A stretch of DNA of 64,000 nucleotides from Histoplasma ohiense (taxonomy: Eukaryota; Ascomycota; Eurotiomycetes; Onygenales; Ajellomycetaceae). The notes beneath the pieces are model-generated. The model saw nothing but the letters and a program-made list of their open reading frames with translations, made no database searches and was not told the origin of the DNA. Of the stretch, positions 1 to 10,079 are shown one piece after another. Made by a program: the position numbers and the translations under genes. The stretch spans positions 1,922,001 through 1,986,000 of the forward strand of contig JAEVHH010000003.1 of NCBI GenBank assembly GCA_017607445.1. The letters run 5' to 3'. How positions within the stretch are numbered: position 1 is the first letter of the stretch; every line of letters begins with the position of its first letter.

Positions 1-953
1 ACTGAAGTAGTTGCAGATGCCTTCATCAGAAGTCCATTCTATTGTATATATAATCTGTCTTCATTCATTGTGTCAGATAGAGACAGTCAATTCATCAGCA
101 CACTCTGAGCCTGTGTATGTCAATTATTAAGAATCAAACAAAAGTTATCAATGATGTATCACTCAGAGACTGATGAAGCTACTGAGAGAATGATACAAAC
201 AGTAAAGAACATTCTTCATAAGTTCTGCAACTATGCACAAGACAACTGAAGCAATCTGCTGTCACACACTGAGATTGCAATTAACAGTCAAGATTTCACT
301 ACAACAGACATAAGCTCATTCTTTCTTCTACACAGATACAACTTAGAGATTCTGAACTTCTCTGAGACTTCTCAAGAAACTGTGTACATTCACAGTCTCA
401 TACAGATGACAGAGAACATCATGAGCAAGCTGAAGAAAGTCTGCAAATAAGCAGAAACTTCAATGATCAGTGCTCAGTAAGATTATGAGAATCAAGCAAA
501 TATCAGAAGAAGTTCTGCAATCTGATATTATATAGAAGATAAAGTCTGACTAAATCTCAAGAACATAAGAACAGATCATTCCTTGCATATACTAGATTAC
601 CACCACATCAAATATACAGTGAAGAAAGTATTAGACACACATGATTATCAACTCAACATCTCATCTGACATTCACAACATCTTTCATATGAATCTGCTCT
701 GACCCATGGCCAAGAATTCATTCCCCTCACAGAGAACCTCTGATTGACAGTCACTCATCATTGTAGAAGAAGACAATGAACTTGAGTGAGAAATCAAAGC
801 AATTCTTGACAATAGAATCAACTGTCATCACTGTGAATATTTTGTCAAATGGATAGAATATAATCATTCAATCTGAGAACTCATTTCTGTCTTGAAGAAC
901 ACTGCTGCCCTCAACATCTACAAGTTCTCACTCACCTCAGTAGAAGAGGATAA
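1..953 (+). pseudogene. G2 integrase C-terminal part and chromodomain, decayed
   Basis: Integrase would join element cDNA to the chromosome. Visible pieces are a second-aspartate motif reading VSDRDSQFIS (about 67-99), a third catalytic block reading YHSETDEATERM (about 150-190), a GPY/F-like region reading DIHNIFHMNLL (about 667-700), and a chromodomain-like stretch with CEYFVKWIEYN (about 830-870). Chromodomains at this place define chromoviruses and are thought to guide integration to heterochromatin. TGA and TAA codons interrupt the frame, and several sit where arginine CGA would be expected. It is not functional as it stands. Confidence 0.8.
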
Positions 954-1487
954 TGTGACAGATTAGCATCTGTTAGTAATTAACTTATGCAATCAACTCT
1001 TCTTCTGCATCCACTTGTTTCTGACTGTTGTGATCTTATGTAACTCTTGATGTTCTTCCACTCTGTGCTCTGCACTTGTATAGTTTCTAACAATTCTTCT
1101 ATATAGCTCTTAATGTTCTTCCACTCTGTGCTCTGTGCTTGTGTAGTCTCTAACAATTCTTTCACATAGCTTCTTATATTCTTCTGCTCTGTGTTCCACA
1201 CTTGTGTAGTCTCTAATGATTCTTTCATGTAGTTCTCAATGATTCCTCTGTCTCACATTCTGCACTTGTGTAGCTTCTAACAATTCTTACACATATCTTT
1301 TAATGTTCTTTCATTTCACACTCCACTGTGGAGCAGCTTCTGATATTCTTTTACTCTGAACTTTTCTCTATAAGAACCCTCTTTGTACAACCTTTTCTTC
1401 TGATTTCTTTTCTCTTTCTTTCCTTAATCAATTTGTAATCTGTAATTAGAATAGTATCAAATCGTTAATTGAAGTACGTCTGTTACA
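954..1487 (+). repeat. G2 long terminal repeat (3' LTR of copy a)
   Basis: This 534-bp LTR starts TGTGACAG and ends CTGTTACA. It is the reverse complement of the two G2 LTRs at 18718-19251 and 24260-24793, which are the same length. A polypurine tract, agtagaagagga, lies directly upstream, as expected for a plus-strand 3' LTR. A few CpGs remain near its right end (about 1463 and 1477). Most of its middle is a tandem array described separately. Confidence 0.9.
1020..1340 (+). repeat. about 60-bp tandem repeats inside the G2 LTR
   Basis: Roughly five units of about 60 bp occur here. Each contains a version of tctaacaattctt followed by catagct, a run ending in gttctt, and the words ctctgtgctctgcacttgt. 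The same array is present in the LTRs at 18718-19251 and 24260-24793. Since 60 is divisible by three, the array can be read on the minus strand as a repeated 20-residue peptide (ELLETTQ...STEWKNIKSY). I regard this as an incidental frame; repeated U3 enhancer modules are the more likely meaning. Confidence 0.75.
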
Positions 1488-1773
1488 CAGAGCTCTCAGA
1501 GCTCATCATCTTCAAAACTCTCTTCTTCACATTCTTCTCTTCCTCTAACATCTCTGCTCTGAAAGGATCAGATACAACCACAGCCTTCAAAATCTGCATC
1601 TCTGCAGACTCAGCTATCATCTGATGCTGGGACCACAGAGCATTCACTTCTGCTCTGCTCTGAGCAGACAGCATCACCAAGCAAGATGCATTCAATTGTT
1701 TTATCAAACAATGAAGATGACTTTTGTGACTGATCATGTTCTCTCTGACTGTCATCTCTGCAAAAATAAACAC
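1488..1773 (-). pseudogene. G1 antisense ORF, truncated by G2 (unknown function)
   Basis: This is an open frame of about 90 codons on the strand opposite to the retrotransposon genes. It includes SRAEVNALWSQHQMIAESAE and then an acidic/basic stretch that looks helical. Related frames occur at the same place in two other G1 copies (16667-16912 and 41774-42040). Here its C-terminal half is lost at the G2 junction. I do not recognise a family. Antisense ORFs between pol and the 3' LTR are known in some plant LTR retrotransposons; whether this one is expressed cannot be seen here. Splice-donor-like GTGAGT hexamers lie just upstream on the same strand (about 1772-1777 and 1870-1875). Confidence 0.45.
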
Positions 1774-2545
1774 TCACCTGCACATGATGCACCTCAGAAG
1801 AGGTGTATCACGTATCTAGCATCATTATCAGTATATCAACATTGCTAAGAGCAAGAATTAAAGAGAATTACTCACAGATTTGCAGGATTTTTCTGCAGAG
1901 ACACAAGTCTCACAACACTTCTGAGCATTTGACTTCAACACACATCAAAAATTGACATTCTCAAGTCTCAGAATACAATGTTCACACAGAATTTGACTGT
2001 TGTGCATCATGTGATTAAAGCTAGAGCAATGTAACAAGCAAACAGTGAATGGTGCTATACAGAAACAAGCTAGTGGCACATGTGACCACACTAATAACAC
2101 CACTGACAAGAAACACCAGCAATAATATGCAATAAGCATCAGTGAGGAAACAACTTACTTAAAATTGAAATATTCAAGAGAGCACATTTCAAAAAAAGAG
2201 GGGAGGAAGAGAGAGAACTGATGAAAATTTAAAAATTTTTATTGAAAATAAAAAATCACAGCAGAATGGAAAGAAGCTTTGATGATGATCAAGTTAAAAG
2301 AGAAGAGAAATCTTCAAGAGAAAAGAAATTCTTTTTGCTTCTCTGCATGCAACCCCTAGCAACCAAAGAATCCATCAATTTCATCTCATTAGAAAATTGA
2401 TAACAATGTGTATACAAGCTATCTAGGGGATGCGATCGATATACTGCTATCAACAAATGGAACTTACAATATGGAAATGCAATTATCTACTAGCAAGCAA
2501 TCTATACAATCACTGAGGGCAGCTCTTATAAAAAAGAGGGGCAAT

Positions 2546-2808
2546 TGTAATGCACTCATTTATTATTTCCTTATTATCTTCACTTATTCTTACCTCTTTT
2601 CATTATACTCTCGCTACTGCTATTTCTATATGTATATATATATTGATGTATGTATTTCGCACATCTTCTTTCTCTTTCTTTTCTTTCTTAGCAATTAGCT
2701 ACACTACATTACACTACTATACTACACTTTACAATATATTACTATTATCTCTGCTACACTATAAACTATCTTCTACTGTTACTCTTCACACTGTCACTAC
2801 ATCTCACA
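2546..2808 (+). repeat. G1 long terminal repeat (3' LTR, copy 0)
   Basis: This 263-bp LTR starts TGTAATGCACTC and ends CATCTCACA. It is preceded by the polypurine tract aaaaaagagggg (2530-2541). The same repeat recurs at 17910, 35881, 42989, 52528 and 63670, always on the plus strand. One CpG in the word tatttcgcacatc is retained here and in four of the five other LTRs. Confidence 0.9.
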
Positions 2809-4060
2809 TTGAGTTTCAGTTTATATTATACTATCACTCAGTACAGATCTCTGTCATCTCTGATTTTATTGATTATCTATATTCAGTATACACACTTGAT
2901 TTTGTATACTGTGTTTTTGAATCAGTGCTTCACAGTCTCTGTCTAATGAGTGATGAGCTCTCAATGCACTTTTCAGCAGTCTGTTGTTCATCAGAGAGCT
3001 GTAGTCTGTTTTTATTGCATTGATTTACTGACTGTCTGAGCTGCAGTCAGAAGATTCTGAGTGAAGTATTGAATCAGATCATCAAACTATACCACATTCT
3101 CAATTCTATTTAAGTAAGATATGTTTATTATGAGATCTCTGATAAGATCTTCAAAGAGCTTCAGCTGAGAGTCTGTGATTTTGATCTGAGCACTGCTTTG
3201 CTGTGTCTGAAGTGTTGTTGATAGTATAGTAATTATAGACTGATAATCTGAGCTGCAGTGTAAATCTTGATGCACTGAAGTGAAAGCAAAGATCACATTG
3301 AAGAAGATGAAATCAATTATATAATCTATTATATAGATTGAAACATCTATCTCTTTCACAAAGTTCATTTCATATTCACTGATTCACTGAACAAGCTCTT
3401 CTTCTCAGTGCAGATTCACTGTCTCTGATTCAAAGACATCATATTGTACATTGATATTCTCATCTATCAGATAGCAGACTGATGAGCTCAAATTAATCAG
3501 ATAGTTCATAACTGTGTCTGTCTCAGATTGTCTGTACACATTGAGAATGTGACAGTTATTGATACTGATTCACAGTAAATCTCTGTTTTTCATAGATCAG
3601 TGTTACTGTACTCTTATCTTTGAATTCTTGTATATATATATCATGACTCAGAGTCTCTTCTTCTCTCACTGCTTCAGATTAGTATCATCTCAGTGATCTA
3701 TAGATACAAAACACTCATATACTGAGTGATTAGAAGTCTTGATATCAGAGTATGTGTAAAACTTCTGTATATAGATCACTTCACAGTTCTGCTCAAAAGC
3801 AAGCTGTAGAGCTGCTGTATGACAGAGAGCTGCTCTGACTGTATTTACTTAGAAGATCTGCAGAGAATGATTTTTCTACTGATTGTTTCTACAGCATCAG
3901 CCACATCACTGATGTTGATATTCTAATATAAGAAGTTATTTATTGAGCTGCTGTCAAAGTTCATCTGTAAAATAAAATTGAAGAATCTCAGATCTGCTGT
4001 TCATATACTGAGATTAGACTTCTCTTTAACTGCTTGACTGTACTGCTGCTCTGTTGTGCA
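2809..4060 (-). pseudogene. LINE-2A ORF2 endonuclease region, decayed
   Basis: This corresponds to the apurinic-like endonuclease of ORF2. The open piece at 3087-3368 contains FFNVIFAFTSVHQDLHCSSD followed by YQ; the same place in LINE-2B reads CSSDHQ, the SDH-type catalytic block of the exonuclease/endonuclease/phosphatase fold. The H-to-Y change here would remove the catalytic histidine. The sequence runs toward RT and is then cut by the G1 LTR at 2808. Confidence 0.65.
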
Positions 4061-4079
4061 GACTGAGCATTATCTGATG

Positions 4080-5650
4080 CAGATCATCTATCAGATAGCA
4101 TTCTCTTCACTGATAAAGTTCTAAATAGTCATTCACTTGTGAGATGATAGCTCAGTGAGCTGTGTTGACTGAGTTGATTGAGTGATTGATGTAGATATCA
4201 TCACTGTAATCATTGATATTGACTATGTTGATGATGATTGCTGCTTCTGAGCAACACTGTAGCATCTATTATCAAAACAGCAAACAGCTGCTAGCTTCTT
4301 TTGAGTTAGATATCTGAGAATGTCATTCATATATCTGAATGTGACAGAACAGTGCTGATACTCAGCTGAGTAAAGTTAACAGCAGTTGATACATTATATT
4401 ACTCTCTTGCATTTCACATTTGTTGATCTCTTATGCTGACTTGTGAGCTCACTGCAGTTGAAGCATCTCATCAGTTGTATACACTTTAATAAATGACAGT
4501 ATCTCTGATATTCTAAGTCATGTCTCACTGTCAGAGATCTTTTCTCAATGAGTCTGACTTTTTCACTGACATTGAAGAGTGAGAAGTCTTTCATTGAGAT
4601 GAGAAAGAAGACAATTCATATAATCTTCTCTGTTTTAAGATTCATTTCATATCACAAGAATCAACAGCTTACTGATTTTATCTTTATCTGAGTCAGAATC
4701 TCTTTCTCAATCATTTTGTTTGTGAAAATTCTTGCTTTTTCTCAGTTCTGAATAAATTCTGAGATCTCTGAAACAATATAATTGTATCACTGCTCTGATA
4801 GCTGAATCTTCATGATGTCAAAAACTTCACAGAGAGTAGTCACTGTCTTCTCAATAGTCAGAGCATTGTGTATACCTCTGTTGCTTAATGTGATCATTCA
4901 ATCTATTCTGATGAGCTTCATCTTCAACACATTGATCACATTCTTCACTCTCTGAATGTTTGCAATGATTATCTGCTGCACAGTATATGATTGCAGCTGG
5001 ATAATCTGTTTCTCTGACTGAAGAGTAATGAGAATTTGTGAATTCTTCTGCTGTTTTGTGTTCTCTGTGAGATTTCTTAATTGACTGATGTTTTTGAACT
5101 GCAGATCAGCTTCACTAGCTCTGTCTGCTGAGAAAGTCACAGTCTTAACAGAGATAACTTCAGAGAAAACAGAGTTTTTCCTCTTCTATACAATACTTAT
5201 TCAGATAGTCAGCTTTTTTACAGTTGCTTTTATTGAATTTGACTGTGAATAAGTATTCAGAACAGTACTCTCTTTCAGAGTTGATGCTACACTCAGATCT
5301 ACTGTCATATATACAATGAATCTTTCACAGAAGATTCAGACAAAGTTCTGATTGACTGACTATTTCTTCTTCTCAACTCAGCTGTTCAGAGTCTTTGTTA
5401 ATCTAATAAGAATCTTTTATCACAGATTCTGTTGCTGTTGAGTCTTCTCAAACTGCTTCTACAGCTGAGAGATGACTGTGAGAATGCTGTCACTGACTTC
5501 TTTGAGAATTGAAGAAGACATTGTAACAGTCTTTCTCTATCTCTTGTCAGTCTTTTCAGTAATAAAATTGACTGATGACTTCAGCTTCAGTGATCTGATG
5601 TAGATCATGTTGATGTTCTTGAATGAATAGAAGAGTATTGAGAGCTTCAT
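4080..5650 (-). pseudogene. LINE-2A ORF1 (gag-like, zinc-knuckle), decayed
   Basis: ORF1 of Tad1-type LINEs encodes an RNA-binding, gag-like protein. The likely start is the ATG at 5650 (MKLS...), matching the starts at 49612 and 35209 in other copies. A coiled-coil-like N-terminal part (about 4898-5140 remains open) is followed by a cysteine-rich block at 4394-4594 that includes MRCFNCSELTSQ, which resembles the first zinc knuckle of the family. Stops and frame breaks occur all along. The end of the frame is approximate. Confidence 0.65.
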
Positions 5651-5803
5651 GATCACTCAATCTGTGCAGTACACACATATAGAGTAATTGCAGAGAGTGT
5701 GCAATGATATTGAACAGATTGAAGGGTTAAAATTATATAAAAAACAGTTAGAAAAGTGGAAAATTCAAAAGTACCTCTATATTCATGAGTAGTTGTAAGG
5801 ATG

Positions 5804-8088
5804 TGAAATGACACTAGAAAGTTGAATAACTCCACTCAATTGAAATATTGCTGTTATTGCAAGTGACCAAGACATACCATCAATTTGTGCTTCAAACAAC
5901 TCAAAGATGAATTCAAGAACATCAAGTCTGACTTGAAACTTAATATGAAAAACACAAAGAACTTGAAGAACTCAAAAAATGCTTAAAATATATCATTCAG
6001 CTTGCAATGACAGTTATAAATGTGAAAAGTTGATGCAAAAACATCTTAAGCTTCACTGTCACAGTGAAACTTGCTACATCTAAGAGTTTGCAAAAAGTAC
6101 TTGCACTAGTAAACTCTGAGTCAGAAATGAATTGTGTCAATGAATTTTGAATAAAGAATCACAATCTAGAAGCTGCTCATCACAAAATCAAAATGATCAA
6201 ATCAATTGATGAATGCATAATATGCTTCTTTGAAGAGTATAACATTGCAACTACTATCACTGATCACAAGAATAATGCACAGCAGACATCTCATTTCTTT
6301 CATGCAATGAAGATGAAGAACTACAATCTTGTATTAGAATTTTCTTGATTAAGACAAACAAATCCTCTTATAGATTGATCAGATGAACAATTCTTCTTTA
6401 GAAGCTCTGAAGATGAACAACAGTCTCAAATTATTTCTGAATAAAATGTCTTAGCTGAAGTTCTCACAGAAGCTAGAGTAGAAATACTTGTAGTATTATC
6501 TACAGAATATTCAAAAGACTCAAAGCATGCTCTATATATATTCTTGACTGCATATTCAGACTTGCTGATCAGTCTATTCAATTATGTCATGCCATACATG
6601 CAAATCTTCTCAGAAGAAGCTGCTATAAGCATGAAAAGATCAGAAGAAATGAAACACTGTATAGATCTCAAATTGAATGCACAATCTTCATTTATGTTGA
6701 TATACAATCTCTCTGAAACTGAGTTAGCTGCTCTAAGAGAATATTTAAAAAATGTATTAGATAAAGAGTGAATACAATCATTCAGTAGTTCAGCTGATGC
6801 ACTGATTCTCTTTATTGTCAAAAAAAATAATAAACTCTGTCTTTTTGTAGACTATCAAGAATTAAATTGGATCATTATCAAGAATTGATATTCTCTATCT
6901 CTAATAAGTGAATTACTTGACAGACTTTCAAAAGTCAAGATATTTAATAAGCTGAATCTTTGAGATGTCTACCACTGTATACTTATAGCAGCAAAAGATC
7001 ATTGAAAGACAGTCTTTAGAATGAGATATGAATATTTTGAATATGTAGTTATATCATTTGAACTAGCTAATGCTTTAGCAATATTTCAAACATACATTAA
7101 CAATGCCTTATCTGATTTGTTGGATATATGTTGCATTGTCTATTTGGATGACATTCTCATATTCTTCAATTCAAAGTAGAAATATAAAGTGTATGTTACT
7201 AAGATGCTAGAACATCTCAAATGTGTGAATCTATTTGCAAAACTCTCTAAGTGTGAATTTGAAGTGAACAAAGTCTTATTTCTGAGATTTGTTATAGATA
7301 CAAATGATATTGAGATGAAGTCAGACAGAGTCTTCACTATTATAAAATAATCTACATCTAAATCAATTAAAGAGATTCAATTCTTCTTGAGCTTTGCTAA
7401 TTTCTATTGATGATTTATTAAGTCTTTCTCCTCTATTGCAGCCCCATTATTTGAACTTACAAAAGAGAGTAAGAAGAGAGAAAGAAAAGCCACTTTTATA
7501 TAAACAGAAGATACTCAAAGCACTTTTGATGAGCTCAAATCACACTTTATATATGCTTCTCTATTAGCTCATTTTGATTCAGCTTGATGTATTCAGATTG
7601 AATCTGATGCATTCACTTTTGCAGTCACTGCTATTCTGTCACAATTGCAGAATGATGAACACTGACATTCAGTTGTCTTCTGATTAAGAAAGTTGATTGA
7701 TGCAGAAATGTGTTATAATACTTATGATAAAGAACTCTTGACTATTGTAGCAGTATTTAAGAATTAAAAACATTATCTGTAGAGAAGTTAATATTCAATT
7801 CAAGTCTGATCTGATCATATCAATCTGCAGTACTTTATGACAACTAAGAAACTGAACAGATGTCAGATCAGATGAATGAAAGCTTTATCTGCTTATGATT
7901 TTGTATTACTGCACTGCTCTGAATCAAAGAATTCAGCTGATGAGCTCAGTTATCATGCAGACTACAGTGAAATCTATAATGATCAAACTATATTATCTAC
8001 TCTGCAACAGAAGCTGAAACATCAAGTTAGATTAGATTGAGAAACTGATACTTTTTTTCAAAATGATATTTCTTCTGATGTAGTCTGT
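5804..8088 (+). mobile_element. G1 Ty3 chromovirus, middle part (copy 1)
   Basis: This is the gag 3' end, protease, reverse transcriptase and RNase H region of a G1 element, between the LINE-2A insertion (left) and the G3 LTR (right). It aligns with 37344-39622 of complete copy 2. G3 entered at tagtctgt (8081-8088), where copy 2 continues uninterrupted as gtctgtgcatgaatc near 39622. The matching 3' portion may be 16513-18167, but about 2 kb of G1 is missing between the two pieces. Confidence 0.85.
5804..8088 (+). pseudogene. G1 copy 1 gag-pol (zinc knuckle, PR, RT, RNase H), decayed
   Basis: Readable landmarks are a CCHC zinc knuckle (about 5848-5892), a protease-like block reading LVNSESEMN (about 6095-6125; other copies read LVDSESEVN where a DSG triad is expected), and RT with the catalytic box YLDDILIF at 7141-7164. 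RNase H follows (about 7440-7960). Many arginine positions are TGA, for example two consecutive stops at about 7409-7414 where Ty3 elements have FYRRFI or similar. Copy 2 reads CAG CAA at the same place, showing decay of the same CpGs on the opposite strand. Confidence 0.8.
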
Positions 8089-8402
8089 TGTAATAGGCGC
8101 AACGGAGATATCTATATTAGGAAATAGCTATGTGGCGATAGAAGAACACAGAACACGCCAGAATTAATAAGAATGAATATAGCACACAGCATTATAGATG
8201 GCTGTAGAGTGTGATGATCATCTATATAATGCTTGCTGATATCTGTAGATATTAGAAGATCAGTGATTAGCTTTGAATAATAGAGATTGCTACCTTCTTA
8301 ACATTCTATATATGTACTTCACACTACTCTTATAATTATATCTACAATCATCTCTTACAATTCTAATTGCTCTAAACTTTATTTGAGTGATCTGGTGTTA
8401 CA
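8089..8402 (+). repeat. G3 5' LTR
   Basis: The LTR starts TGTAATAGG and ends GTGTTACA, giving short TGTAA/TTACA inverted ends. Its first 75 bp keep several CpGs (ggcgcaacgg at 8096-8105, ggcgat near 8142, cacgcc near 8156), while kilobases on each side have almost none. The right part (gatcagtgattagctttgaa) matches 31887-31906. No tRNA-type TGG primer site follows, so the priming mode is unclear. Confidence 0.75.
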
Positions 8403-8444
8403 CACATCTACAATAAAACATGCAATATTAGTTAAAACACACAA

Positions 8445-10060
8445 GATGGTTTTGATATATACAAGATCTCTTGAAAACCAATCTGAATCCTCTACCACCT
8501 TCAATGATCACAATGTGTGTTTGCAACAGTTGAACAATCAAATCTGTGAATGAGAGCAGCAATTAGATATTTTGCATGCACAACAGCAGCTCAATGAGTT
8601 GAAAGTGCAGATTTATGAAGATACTCTTATTGAGCCTCAATTAATTCAGAATATCATCACAGAACTGCTGCAAAATCAATCTGCAAATGATACAGATGAT
8701 GATAATGAAATATCACTAAGATTAGAGATTAAGAACTATTATTGAGGAAAAAATATGTTAGAATTCAAGAACTATAAAGATTGCATATTGACTCTCTTCA
8801 CACATCACTGTCAGTATTATTGAAAGAAAGAATACAAGATAAATGATGCTAAACTCTATCTTGATGCCCATGTTAAGCAGAAATAGTTGAATTTTGTATC
8901 ATTGTATGAGAGATGTGAAGAAGCAACACTGTTGACTTTTGATGATATACTATCATATCTAAAAATGCAAATTAATGATCCACAGAACCAGCACTGATTG
9001 ACAAGTCAAAAGTTTCAAAATACAAAGCAACAAAAATGACAATCAATACACAACTTCTCTAAATATCTTGAAGACTGAGAATACTACTTACTCTCATATA
9101 GCAAAGAACAAAGAATGAATAACTTGTGTAGTAAGATGTTGAAGATACTATACACTGAACTCAACTGTTGAAATTAAAAACCTCAGAACTATGAAGAGTT
9201 GCTTTGAACTCTACAGACTCTCAAGAAAAATATACTGAAGTGATGATATATCATTCACAAAAGCAGATCTGCAATATTCATAGAGAATCAGTATTGTTCT
9301 GATAAATCTAGCAATCATCAGAACAAGAGGAAATGAGAGAAATAAAGAGATTCAACTGAACAAATCAAGAAAGATAAATATAACTGAATGAAGAAATGTT
9401 CTCATTGTCATAAAAAGAGTTATATTGCAAATGATTGTTGAATGTTGCATTCTGAAAAGCACAATCAAATCTGACAAGCAAAAAATCAACAATTTCAATT
9501 GTAGAAGCAGCTGCTGCATTGGAAATATGAACAACTAGACTGTGAGATAAACAGTTATTGGTGATGAATACATGAATGCTGACAGAAGCAGAATGAGCAA
9601 TGGCATGAACACTAGTGGATTCTGATGTGAATGTGAACTTCATGTTCCACACCTGGGCATCAAAATATTTCTCGAAGGCAGAAGGTAAACCAAAAGTAGT
9701 GGAAGCAGTTGATAATCATAAAATTAAATCATATGAACAACAAAGAGCTGCAATGAAGATTATTGATGATGAACATATTCTTCAAAAAAGATTCCATCAT
9801 TTCAAAGAGGCTGACATTAGCAGATATGATATAATTTTGAGCATGCTGTGATTGAAAGCTGTGAACTCTGATATCAATTGGATGTGAAGATGCTGAATCT
9901 ATAGAAAAGCATCAAATATTAACCATATACATCTGAATACTGTCAAAGAATTCACAACACTAATTGATAATGACAATATTATATTCACTGCCTTATCATT
10001 ACAAGCTGCGAATGCAGCAACTGAGTCAAATATCTCAGATGATTATAAAGATTATCTTGA
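8445..10060 (+). pseudogene. G3 gag with CCHC remnant and protease, decayed
   Basis: The frame begins at about 8445 (MVLIYTRSLEN...), with a glutamine-rich coiled-coil-like region. A zinc-knuckle remnant reads KCSHCHKKSYIANDC near 9398-9440, with tyrosine where the knuckle histidine belongs. A protease-like LVDSDVNVN follows near 9612-9640, with DSD in place of DSG. The frame has frequent TGA codons. The order matches Ty3 elements, and nothing here could be translated intact. Confidence 0.65.
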
Positions 10061-10079
10061 TGTATTTCAAGAAGACATA

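Larger units (their letters stand above)
1..1487 (+). mobile_element. G2 Ty3 chromovirus, 3' part (copy a)
   Basis: This is the 3' portion of a Ty3-type LTR retrotransposon; the rest lies left of the window. It holds decayed integrase and chromodomain sequence (1-953) followed by a 534-bp 3' LTR. It matches in reverse the right-hand part of the complete G2 element at 18718-24793. It ends inside the 3' region of a G1 element: from 1488 the sequence is homologous to the G1 3' region seen near 16800 and 41900. The expected 5-bp target duplication on the right would be cagag (1488-1492), but the left end is not visible, so it cannot be confirmed. Confidence 0.85.
1488..2808 (+). mobile_element. 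G1 Ty3 chromovirus, 3' end (copy 0)
   Basis: This is the 3' region and 3' LTR of a G1 element, cut on the left by the G2 insertion. It parallels 41900-43255 in the complete G1 copy 2. It contains part of a conserved antisense reading frame, a purine tract at 2530-2541 and an LTR at 2546-2808. Immediately right is LINE-2 sequence (ttgagtttcag), which matches uninterrupted LINE-2B near 46775. This copy therefore inserted into LINE-2A, with ttgag as the probable 5-bp target. Confidence 0.85.
2809..5803 (-). mobile_element. LINE-2A, Tad1-like non-LTR retrotransposon (5' part)
   Basis: This is the 5' portion of a minus-strand LINE. It comprises a 5' UTR, decayed ORF1, and the endonuclease plus the start of RT from ORF2. 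It is homologous throughout to LINE-2B (43261-49764, same strand) and LINE-2C (35057-35735 plus 49765-52527, opposite strand). Its 5' terminus at 5803 corresponds to the termini of the other copies and abuts G1 gag sequence (tgaaatgacactag), so it inserted into the gag of G1 copy 1. Its 3' part is displaced leftwards by the G1 copy 0 insertion and lies outside the window. Confidence 0.85.

Noticed and set aside
1020..1340. CRISPR-like regular repeats
   Set aside because: The units are contiguous 60-bp tandem repeats without spacers, inside an LTR of a eukaryotic retrotransposon.
2550..3023. 157-codon open frame with hydrophobic, tyrosine-rich start (membrane-like)
   Set aside because: It is the pyrimidine-rich G1 LTR read in one frame; the same frame appears at every G1 LTR (35895, 43003, 52532, 63563).
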